27,190 bases of DNA from NCBI RefSeq assembly GCF_000003605.2, contig NW_003111971.1, forward strand, positions 168,922 to 196,111, written 5' to 3'. How positions within the stretch are numbered: position 1 is the first letter of the stretch; every line of letters starts with the position of its first letter. The notes under the pieces are model-generated. The model searched no databases, was not told where the DNA came from, and saw only the letters and a list, made by a program, of their open reading frames with translations. The translations under genes and the position numbers were made by a program. Of this stretch, positions 19,618 to 27,190 are shown piece after piece. Origin of the DNA: Saccoglossus kowalevskii (lineage: Eukaryota > Hemichordata > Enteropneusta > Harrimaniidae).

Positions 19618-20239
19618 GTAAGTTTTCTTATAGTATTGTGAGACATTCAAACACTCACCATATGTAAGCAGCAATTCGTACCTTCTTCATATTTATTGAC
19701 GCGTTCGACAAACGATGAAATCTGTATGCAAAACAGAAATGCGAATAGTAACATAATATATACATCTGAATATATACATTGTAGAGAAAGCAGTAAGGCA
19801 TTCAGGGATGTTTACTGTGACTAACAAAATATGCCTATATTTAGAAGCCCTCACATTGTGGACGAGTTAAATATTTGAAAATCTTAAGGCCAGTTTCAGA
19901 CATATGTCACCTTGACAGCACTTTCTAATTATACCAGAGCCATCTTTTCTATTACACTATACCACGTTAACATAATTGTAATACATGCTACAAATATGGA
20001 ACAGATAGATTGGTAATCTCAAAACTGTCATGGCTATGTTCGTGAGGAACCTTTTCCAATCTAAATTTGCAGCTTCCTATTATCTATGCTGCGAGTTTTA
20101 ACATGTCATATTAACCACAAATCTCAACAACTCTAGTCGTCTAGTCAAATGTTTTATGATCCAGTCAATGTCATTTCAAACCTTGGCCAACGAAAAATCA
20201 CTGAGACTGGGATGCTACCAATAGAGGAATTATCTCATT
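19618..20239. other. No gene recognised
   Basis: AT-rich sequence without a recognisable coding block or repeat. Confidence 0.4.
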
Positions 20240-20405
20240 GACGAAAATAATCACTTGACATTACTCTAAATAACCATGAGCACGTATAAAATAGATAACT
20301 TACAGAGGAATCAGGATCTAGAAGCTGTCTCTACTTAATTGGACTGGCTGGGTGTTTATGGAGAATGGACTGTGATGCTACTAAATAATGTACATCCTAT
20401 TTAAA
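20240..20405 (+). repeat. Direct repeat pair, copy 1
   Basis: The block containing ctaaataacc, cacgtataaaatagata, tctagaagctgtctc and ggactgg recurs at 20839-21008 in the same orientation about 605 bp away, with scattered differences. It is non-coding. It could be two insertions of one short element or a local duplication. Confidence 0.8.
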
Positions 20406-20838
20406 TCTAAAAATATCACTGAGAAATCTTTTTAACAAGGGGTGGTTTCAGAGCTGGTGTATAAGGTTCATAGAACCGAATTGTGTTGGCCACTTACGAA
20501 AGCCAACTGGATACATGTAAGTCAGCAATTAATGTTAGTAATGAGTCTCAGTGTTGCACTGCTCAGACATTATTTACATATTATCAACAAGTCCACATAA
20601 ATTATTTACACAGACTCTTCATGAAGACATCTATATACATCGAAATACATAATTGATTTCAAAATAAATATTTAATGTCTACTTGATGCTGGTTGATGGT
20701 ACAAAAGCAGCAAGAATGCCTATATTCCAAAGTAGTATTCATAAAGATGACCAGATTCGTTGTGGATACATCCAAACAACTGTACATGGTATCTACCTGG
20801 TGTGTAATGTTGAACGAAACTATTGTTGTAGTCCACTT

Positions 20839-21008
20839 ACGAAAATCAGCTCCTTGACTAATACGTTGCTCTAAATAACCGTGAACACGTATAAAATAGA
20901 TAATTCACAGACGGATCGGGATCTAGAAGCTGTCTCCGTTTTATTGGACTGGTTGGGTGTGGAATGGAGACTGGGCTGTGACGCTACTAGATAAACCCTA
21001 TATTTATA
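20839..21008 (+). repeat. Direct repeat pair, copy 2
   Basis: Second copy of the 20240 block. Its left neighbour (cacttacgaaaatcagc, 20834-20850) also has a partner near 20493-20506 (cacttacgaaagccaac), so the duplication is part of a patchwork rather than a single clean copy. Confidence 0.8.
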
Positions 21009-21327
21009 TCATATTTACCAGTAGAAACTAGAAAATGTTGGTATAATTCGAAAATGCCCTTTAAGGATTCATGTTGTTTAATGTTATATTATTATAAGTT
21101 ATCAAGACGATGAGCAATTATTCAAATTACACATGAGATCTCGTATAATGAAATAAATGAGAAATATTTTACCACACCACATCATGCACATTATATGAAA
21201 ATATGAAAAATATGGAAACATTTCCACAAGTTGAGGTGATTGTTGCAAATTTAATATTTCACTTCCCAGTACCGGCTAAAATGGACTATAAGTGGGAGGA
21301 GAACAAATAATAATCTTAGGGCTAACA
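21009..21327. other. No gene recognised
   Basis: AT-rich sequence between the repeat pair and the possible LTR. Nothing was recognised. Confidence 0.4.
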
Positions 21328-22074
21328 TGTCTACCGTCGCAGACGACTTCGGTACCATGCAAGGAATACAACACAGTGAAAACAAGCGGCATGTATCAAT
21401 CAACAGGTTTAATAATGAAATGACAGATTAGTCAAAATACACTATATGCTTTACTCGAATTTAACACTGAAGGGCGCACTCAAAAGAACACACACTTGAC
21501 CTGAGTTACCCGGGTGACCTTCACATACAAAGCATTTGTTGGGATATGGCCCCAATGAAGGTATTTATTATTATTGCAAAATGTATATGCAACTAAAGGT
21601 GAGGGATGTACCAAAACAACCCTACTACAGGTGGTACGCTAAACAATGCAAATTAACCTTCCAATATGCGGCCTGTCACCATGGCAACACAGTCAGGACA
21701 CAAATCAAAACAACCTCAAAACTCGCTTTAACAAATATACTGAAGGTATACCCCCCTTTAGTATTTTCCTTAATATTTTAATATTTAATATTTTGCGCAT
21801 GCCTACTCAATCACGTTACCCATCACGTGGGAAAGGCAAAGCCTCTCCCAAATCACAGCTGACAGATTTCAATAGAAACACACTCAAATGTGAAAGATAT
21901 TAAAAAATGAAAATTATAAGCAGAGAAACCATACTGTCTACAGTAAAATACAATACACGAAAAATACATCCAGACAATGACGCCATAGTTATTCTTAGGC
22001 ACTCTTGCTTGCAAGCAAGGATTGCACCAGTGTTTCAGTCGGGGTACTAACCATACACAGCTCTTGGTTACTCA
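21328..22074 (-). repeat. Possible 3' LTR of the Ty3/gypsy element
   Basis: On the minus strand a purine tract (cgggggag, 22075-22082) is followed directly by TGAG, as a polypurine tract is followed by a 3' LTR. About 747 bp further the sequence ends GGTAGACA, giving TG...CA ends. No matching 5' LTR is visible beyond gag at 26583, so the assignment cannot be confirmed within the window. Short frames here (21536-21903) look accidental. Confidence 0.25.
22004..22019. repeat. Perfect 16-bp palindrome
   Basis: cttgcttgcaagcaag is its own reverse complement. It lies inside the possible LTR. No function assigned. Confidence 0.6.
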
Positions 22075-22082
22075 CTCCCCCG

Positions 22083-23078
22083 AATTAGGTTATGTGCACC
22101 CGCCCTCACCAATTCTCAATACCACAGCTACCAGCTAGATTCATATCTACAGCTATAAGAAAAGAATTATTGTGATCAACAGCTCAGTGCTTCAGCTGGT
22201 TTACCGGAATCCATACTTCCCATTAAAGTGCAAACAAAACAGCTAGTAATCGGTAGAGAGGGTACAAAAATGGGTTAAAAAGTCTCTATCCTCTCAAAGT
22301 AGAACTTGCAACCAGAGAACTGATACATCTGCAAACAGTCAACGATACCACCAAGACATATGTTCATCACCGCCCAAAACTTTCTGGCAACTTCTTCTGG
22401 TAGTAAGGCGATAAGGACATCCAAAATGACATGTTAATGCTCCATGTTTTGGTAAATCAAGTTATCCCATGCCAGTGGTCAGGGCCCGGGAAGATCTGAT
22501 TAATTCTATCCCCTTTTCATGCCCAAGAGTGTCCCATGACAAAGACAGGGAACTCCCCTAAACATCTGTAAGCCCAAAGCGATATACACTGCCACAAGCC
22601 GCGTGTTAATGCTGAATGTGCGCTAGTTCAAAGACTCACAGCAGAAAACACATGAAATGGTAACTTAGTTGGTTCATCTCCTCTTAGCTGATCCTTATCA
22701 TAGTCCACATGCCAGTCATTAATGCTACCTCGCAAATACAAAATCAACATGTTCTCAACATTGACAAAGCAAATGCAAACAACAAATAATTCAAAATGCA
22801 ATTACCGAAACCAACTAATAATGTTTGGCTCTATGCAACTTCTCTTTACACGACTTTGGTATGCATAACTCAGATAAAATGTACAAAAGTGACGATATCA
22901 ATGTATCATCGGTCTTCAGTTTTAAACATCATGTACTCCAACCATACCTTTCTGGCGGATGTCTTGCATGCAAATATCATCGCAAGGGACGTACACAACT
23001 ACTATCACTCGACTCGTCATATGAGTTACTCATTCTTGATTCAGTTTACACCACAACCTCAATGCTATTACTATCATA
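22083..23078. other. No gene recognised; 3' part of the retrotransposon
   Basis: About 1 kb between the end of the pol remnant and the proposed polypurine tract. Plus-strand frames at 22796-23107 have no recognisable motif. No env-like remnant could be identified. Confidence 0.35.
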
Positions 23079-23102
23079 CTTCAAAGCTTCATAGCTTTGA
23101 AG
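23079..23102. repeat. Perfect hairpin, 10-bp stem
   Basis: cttcaaagct, loop tcat, agctttgaag. It lies about 100 bp past the last retrotransposon pol frame. Confidence 0.65.
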
Positions 23103-23204
23103 GGTAAACCCTTATGTTCAGTCACTCAATCCTCGTATCAAGCAGAGACTCAGGACCTTCCATGGATTCAGACTCACCACCAATTGATCTATACCCTGTT
23201 CAGG

Positions 23205-23819
23205 TCAGAGCAGCTGGGTCTGAGGGTTCAACGTCACTGACACTGCAGTTTCCATGTCACACTCAGTGGTGCAAGAGATAGAATCAACCGAGTGCTTCAA
23301 GTCTGCAGCTTTCCTCTGGTTTTCAGCTTTTCCCTTCACCCGTCTGCCTGAATTCTTTAAATCTGGCACATTCACTCGATCAGCACCATACGCAAATTCA
23401 ATGTTGCAAGGTTTCAACAAGTTCTGGTGAAGAGTCCTCAGCTTTCCACTACTGTCCTGTCGAACGTTATAGACAGGGGCATTTGCATCTATCCGCTTAA
23501 CAATCCTTCGCTTGCTAACAAGCTTGCTCTTCTCATCTGTTGGCGATATTAGCCTTTTCTCAAACACAGACATCACGCTCTAGGACCTTGTCACCTTCGA
23601 TAAAAGTAGTCCTATGCATGTTCTTATCATAACAAACCTTATTCTGTGCCCTCAATTTGCCAGCTGACTTTGCGGCTTGCTCATAGTCAAATTTCATCCT
23701 TTCCTTTAGGTCTTCAACATAACACTCTGGCTTTCCAGGACAATTGTCATTGGGTCTGACACCAAGATGGACATCCATTGCTAACCTTGGCTGCCTACCA
23801 AACATTTAATTAGGTAATA
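23205..23819 (-). pseudogene. Integrase C-terminal region (MFGRQPR and GPY/F-like)
   Basis: The frame 23560-23805 starts near MFGRQPRLAMDVHLG and ends GDKVLERDV. A frameshift of overlapping frames leads into 23205-23576, which contains KRRIVKRIDANAPVYNVRQD and GKLRTLHQNLLKPCN. This matches the integrase C-terminal region and the start of its tail in Ty3/gypsy elements. The tail beyond about residue 70 is not recognised. Confidence 0.7.
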
Positions 23820-23944
23820 TGGGGAGGGTGTCCTTCACACCACTCTTTGACTCCAAAGACAAAAAGTTCAGGAAGACTAGTTCCATAGGTTGTTGAGACT
23901 CCAGATGTTTCAAGGGTCCCAAGTCTTCAGTCCGGAAGGAACTT
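23820..23944 (-). pseudogene. Integrase core stub, catalytic centre lost
   Basis: The start of the integrase core reads PMELVFLNFLSLES. The first catalytic aspartate of the DDE triad, usually in a DFLSLE-like block, appears as asparagine. Soon after GVKDT the sequence jumps to the block just before MFGRQPR, omitting well over 100 residues that carry the second aspartate and the glutamate. Confidence 0.65.
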
Positions 23945-24373
23945 TACTCCTCACATCATGACTCATGCGCAACCAATAAAACCTTGCTCTAAGCAAGTCC
24001 AAGGTACGATCTTGCCCAATGTGTCCAGATTTATCATGTGCCCCAACAAGCGCAAAAGGCCGATGACTGCTCGTAAGAACCAGCTAAAAGTACACTCGAC
24101 CATCTCTAGTGTGCCGTCTACATACAAGACTCCCTTCCTGAAACATAATTTGTTCCATTCATGGAGGGCAAGGTTCAACTCTTCAGACTCGTGTTCTTTT
24201 CCTGCCTTGTTCATTTGCCTCCCTTTCTTCTTGTAGTAGCGAAGTTTGCTAATGGTTGGGTCCTCTTTCTGAAGTCTCTCCAAATCCTCTACTGTGAAGG
24301 TAACATGGGCTTTCCCAGCATCTGCATTCTGACGTCCAGGTCTGTAACGATTGGTCAAATCATAATTGCTCAA
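23945..24373 (-). pseudogene. RNase H end and integrase zinc-binding domain remnant
   Basis: The segment begins NYDLTNRYRPGRQNADA, the block that closes the RNase H/linker region. Integrase N-terminal sequence follows (EDLERLQKEDPTISKLRYYK, ELNLALHEWNKLCFRKGVLY). In a shifted frame the HHCC-type zinc block is visible (HDKSGHIGQDRT, then LRARFYWLRM), but the closing CX2C pair is not found. Confidence 0.7.
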
Positions 24374-24854
24374 AACAGCCCACCAACAGTGTCTTGCCTG
24401 CCGTGTCTAACTTGGTTGTGGTCGACACATATATCAGCGGGTTATTATCTGTCAAAACCTCTGTGTGGTTGCCGTATAGGTATTGATGCAATTTTTCTTT
24501 CACAGCCTATTCAAGAGCCAGAAACTATAGTTTAAGCACCAGGTAGTACCTCTCAGATTTGGTTAATCGTCTACTGACACAGGCCACTGGCCTCAACACC
24601 TCTTCCCCATTCACTCTCTGTGTTTGGTATAGCGCAGCTCCCAATCCAGACATACTTACATCCGTATTAAGCTCAAATGGACGCTGATAATCAGCATATG
24701 TTAATACTGGTGGTGCTGTCAACTTTAATATCAATGTATCAAAAGCTCTCTGGCACTCTGGTGATGGGTTCTTCCATGTGCCTTGGGTCTTGCTCCCCCA
24801 TTTCATTCTAAAGAATTGCTCTGCTGTCAAGTCATTCAGTGGCCGGGCGATCAC
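24374..24854 (-). pseudogene. RNase H remnant
   Basis: The first half is open (24525-24854): FFRMKWGSKTQ, CQRAFDTL, APPVLTYAD, PFELNTDVSMSGLGAALYQ and RPVACVSRRLTKSERYY. Two stops follow, one of them where tryptophan is usual, and then EKLHQYLYG and LTDNNPLIYV of the second half. The TDVS and TDNNPL aspartates of the RNase H core are visible, but no continuous enzyme is encoded. Confidence 0.75.
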
Positions 24855-24872
24855 AGAGTACCCTGGTACATA

Positions 24873-25222
24873 TCATCTGTAATAGCCAGCAAACTCAAGA
24901 AACGTGCATAGCTCATGGACGTTGGCAGGCACTCGCCATGTCTTCAATACCTTGATCTTTTCTTGGTCCGTCTCCACGCCTTCTGAGGACGCCACATGCC
25001 CCAGGTACTTCACAAGCTTACAGAAAAACTGGCATTGTGTATGTTTCAATTTCAGGTTGTGTTCCTGTACGTCCGTACTTTCCTCTATACAGGCATGTGG
25101 TATGCATCTCCAATGGTAGCACTATTACATTTCCGGTAATTTACACATATGCAAGTAGATCCATCTCGTACCTTAACCAAAACGATCGCAGATGCCCATG
25201 GACTACTTGATTTCTGTATCAC
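24873..25222 (-). pseudogene. Reverse transcriptase with catalytic region deleted
   Basis: The start of the RT palm is clear at about 25098-25222 (SSSPWASAIVLVK, then CVNYRKCNS and IGDAY). The next recognisable block, at about 24876-25070, belongs to the end of RT: EHNLKLK, KYLGHVASSEG, and FAGYYR followed by a TGA at 24873-24875 where arginine is usual. About 100 residues between the blocks, including the YxDD catalytic motif, are absent, with the junction between 25070 and 25098. Confidence 0.75.
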
Positions 25223-25771
25223 GCCATTATCCAACATACCTCTTATTTGCATCCTAACTTCATCATAAAGTGATGGAGGTATGTGTCTCTATGGCTGTTT
25301 GAAAGGTTCGTCAATTGTCAAGTTGATATTATGCTTGATGATATCACATCGACCAAGGTCATATTCTCCCTTTGACAATTTGTTATGGTTGCAGTCAAAC
25401 ATTTGTTACTAATGGTACACTGGATCTCTTCCGCCCACCCTCTGCAGTAACAATCATTGGACTAGTCAGCCACACCATCTCCAGACCACTTACCACTTGG
25501 TTCTATCATGACATCAAGTTTTATTCTGGGAGGGACAGATTTCTATATACCCTGACAGTGCCCATACGACCGGTCACCGAAATCCTCTTCTTGACCTTAC
25601 CTTTAGCACCATATACGGGTTCAACCATTTTGTCCCAGCAGAGATTGTTACCTAACATGTATATGCGTTGTCCTGGACAACTAGTGCTAATATTAACTTA
25701 TCACTACTATCGCCAAATAACTGCTTCGGGAGAGACACTGTAACCTCCACTACACCACTGTATCGAATAGG

Positions 25772-25978
25772 CTATATCGTCACTCCCTGAATATGCAAGA
25801 GCTCACTGAGAGGAGTAAACTTGTCATAATAGGACTGGCTTATCATGGATTGTTGCGAACCAGTATCTATCATACATTTACACAATCGATTAATTACACT
25901 TACCCACTCCTCAACCAGAGTGCCCAAAACAGAATTATCAACATCGTCGGCCACACCTTTTATAATAATCCGATACAT
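25772..25978 (-). pseudogene. Aspartic protease remnant
   Basis: The frame contains CMIDTGSQQSMIS, the DTG(S) active-site motif of retropepsins, placed between gag and RT as expected. It ends at a stop after about 68 codons. The second half of the protease (flap and ILG region) is not recognisable in the same frame. Confidence 0.65.
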
Positions 25979-26046
25979 TATAAAAAGTATGGCTCCTCCT
26001 AATCTGTCCTACATGATGTTTGCTACCCTGATCCTTACCTGTTTCT

Positions 26047-26136
26047 GGACAAGGAAATATGACCCGACTCGCCACATTCCTTACATGGAGCCGTACAATC
26101 TCTCGCCATATGACCACGCTTCCTACAGTTGTAACA
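26047..26136 (-). pseudogene. gag zinc knuckles (one intact, one degraded)
   Basis: One frame reads CYNCRKRGHMARDC, a perfect CX2CX4HX4C nucleocapsid knuckle. Ten residues on, CKECGESGH begins a second knuckle whose final cysteine position is serine. A frameshift separates this from the 26281-26583 frame. Such knuckles bind RNA in retrotransposon Gag. Confidence 0.75.
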
Positions 26137-26280
26137 GTTGAAATTATGTTTTCTAGCTGTCCTCTGCTTGCAGCCACCGGTATCACCAGTAGTGAGAATG
26201 GTGAGAATCAACAATTCTCTGTCCTGCCACAGTCGGATGTGACATGGGGTACACGCTGGGCTGGCACATAGCTTGGTTCT

Positions 26281-26583
26281 TTAATTCCCGTTCCAGATCT
26301 CTGGTCTATTTGTCTGAGTCTGCGTCAAAGACAATATATTTCCGATCTGAGTCTTGTATTCTTCACAGATACTCTTCATTTGTTCCTTACTCTGAATGTA
26401 CTCTGAATTACGCAATAATTTCATCAACATAACTTGATCATCTTCAGGAGTGGAGATACCAGTATCATCTGACTGCGTGTAGTCTTTGCTGCGCAACTCG
26501 TTTTCGCAAACCGCATCATTGGTAGTACCCCCCATCCTTAATAGGGATCCCACCTCCCCCAACGGGTGTCTGAACAGCGTCAA
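26281..26583 (-). pseudogene. gag remnant upstream of the zinc knuckles
   Basis: An open frame of 100 codons with a glutamate/lysine-rich middle (EQMKSICEEYKTQIG), ending at a stop at 26281. The usual several-hundred-residue capsid region is not present, so only the 3' part of gag remains. The assignment rests on position just before the zinc knuckle, not on its own sequence. Confidence 0.4.
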
Positions 26584-26670
26584 GCAAATTAGTATCTCTC
26601 CCCGTCAGAATTTAGAAATTGCCCCTGGAATGGTCTCATACTAATCCTCCCATCCCGGTTTAGGTGTTAC

Positions 26671-26946
26671 CAGGGGCGTCGATCATGGGGGGGGGGACAG
26701 GGGACACGTCCCCCCACTTTCTGAAGGGTGGAGGACACAATATTAACTGTCCCCTCCACTTGCCAGACTTACCCAAATATCAATAATAGGCTTATATCAA
26801 AGCCTGCGTTTGTGTAAGGCCTTTGGTTCTGTGTACATGTACTGTATTCTTAATGATCAAGAATGAAAATCCTCATGTATGCACCAAATGACTTCATTTT
26901 GGTTGCATTTTTCAAAAATGTCTACCTTCTGAGGGGGCACGGGGTT
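26671..26946. mobile_element. hAT-like non-autonomous element, probable
   Basis: CAGGGGCG at 26671, then a G run (26687-26696) and self-complementary blocks (ggggac/gtcccc; gtggagg/cctccac). It ends near a T/A-rich stretch and gagggggcacgggg, as in many hAT-type termini of invertebrate genomes. The eight bases before it (ggtgttac) are a candidate target duplication, but no convincing right-hand copy of them was found. No transposase is encoded. Confidence 0.4.
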
Positions 26947-26953
26947 ACAAACC

Positions 26954-27040
26954 TATATTCCGACACCCCTATGTTCCGACATCCCTATATTCCGACACCC
27001 CTATGTTCCGACATTCCTATATTCCGACAACCCTATGTTG
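26954..27040 (+). repeat. 16-bp minisatellite with alternating variants (32-bp dimer)
   Basis: Five and a half units of tat(A/G)ttccgaca(n)ccc, where the fourth base alternates A, G, A, G, A, G. The basic unit is therefore 16 bp and the higher-order unit 32 bp. The repeated word is ttccgaca. Confidence 0.9.
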
Positions 27041-27190
27041 AGATGCTAATCGGTTCTGACACCTACGAAATTTTAGAAACGTTTTTGACATTTCACTGCG
27101 TTTGTATCTCTTTACTATAAGAAAAAATATCATTATTCTTCTTCAATATTATCCTACGCTCACTTTTGTAACACAATGTTACATTTCTTT
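27041..27190. other. No feature recognised
   Basis: AT-rich sequence to the window end. Confidence 0.4.

Larger units (their letters stand above)
23205..26583 (-). mobile_element. Decayed Ty3/gypsy LTR retrotransposon (internal region)
   Basis: Read on the minus strand, remnants occur in the canonical order: gag end, zinc knuckles, aspartic protease, reverse transcriptase, RNase H, integrase zinc domain, integrase core stub and integrase C-terminal GPY/F-like region. The protease, RT, RNase H, integrase order defines Ty3/gypsy. Multiple frameshifts and stops interrupt every enzyme, and large internal deletions remove the RT YxDD region and most of the integrase core. The element cannot move on its own. 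No 5' LTR is visible. Confidence 0.85.

Noticed and set aside
25372-26141. Plus-strand frames over the retrotransposon, including 25372-25743 and 25845-26141
   Set aside because: The clear protease, zinc knuckle and RT motifs are on the minus strand, so these are shadows.

Overview
The window looks like draft-assembly DNA from a metazoan nuclear genome, probably a marine invertebrate. The reasons are AT-rich sequence with short coding blocks, GT-AG introns with pyrimidine tracts, phase-1 extracellular-domain exons, decayed transposons (Ty3/gypsy, a non-LTR reverse transcriptase scrap, a hAT-like end), long tandem repeats and an N gap at 14718-15094. No bacterial-style operon, rRNA, CRISPR array or credible tRNA was found. 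The species cannot be named from the sequence alone.

Layout: (1) 1-4314 is a direct tandem array of a roughly 930-bp non-coding unit. It is followed by one inverted unit (4315-5205), and the same family returns in direct orientation at 8852-10165. The 3.6 kb between (5206-8851) is therefore bracketed by inverted repeat arms. It holds no recognised gene, only a CpG-rich patch with a CCAAT box, a possible charged two-exon gene end, and a CpG/TACGTA-rich segment. (2) 10166-12500 holds isolated candidate exons on the plus strand (11036-11187, 11839-11958) without recognisable homology. (3) 12909-17773 is the main coding locus. It has seven minus-strand copies of one approximately 98-residue cysteine-containing extracellular module. 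Intact copies are each encoded by a single 294-297-bp exon with phase-1 introns on both sides. Copies C, E and F are intact and D runs into the N gap. A is frameshifted, B is half missing and frameshifted, and G carries two in-frame stops. Beside the gap, on the opposite strand, sits a membrane-segment-like exon with its own stop and poly(A) signal. (4) 17774-21327 is mostly non-coding, with a zinc-ribbon-like scrap, a non-LTR reverse transcriptase fragment, one candidate exon and a duplicated 160-bp block. (5) 21328-26583 is a decayed minus-strand Ty3/gypsy retrotransposon. Its remnants run in the order gag, protease, RT, RNase H, integrase, with the RT and integrase catalytic centres missing. 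(6) The right edge has a hAT-like terminus and a 16-bp minisatellite.

The module exons are either parts of one multi-domain secreted or cell-surface protein, or a cluster of small secreted single-module genes. The mixture of intact and broken copies suggests a young, tandemly expanding and decaying family. The strongest unexplained items are this exon cluster, the opposite-strand membrane exon at the gap, and the inverted repeat-array arms around 5.2-8.9 kb.
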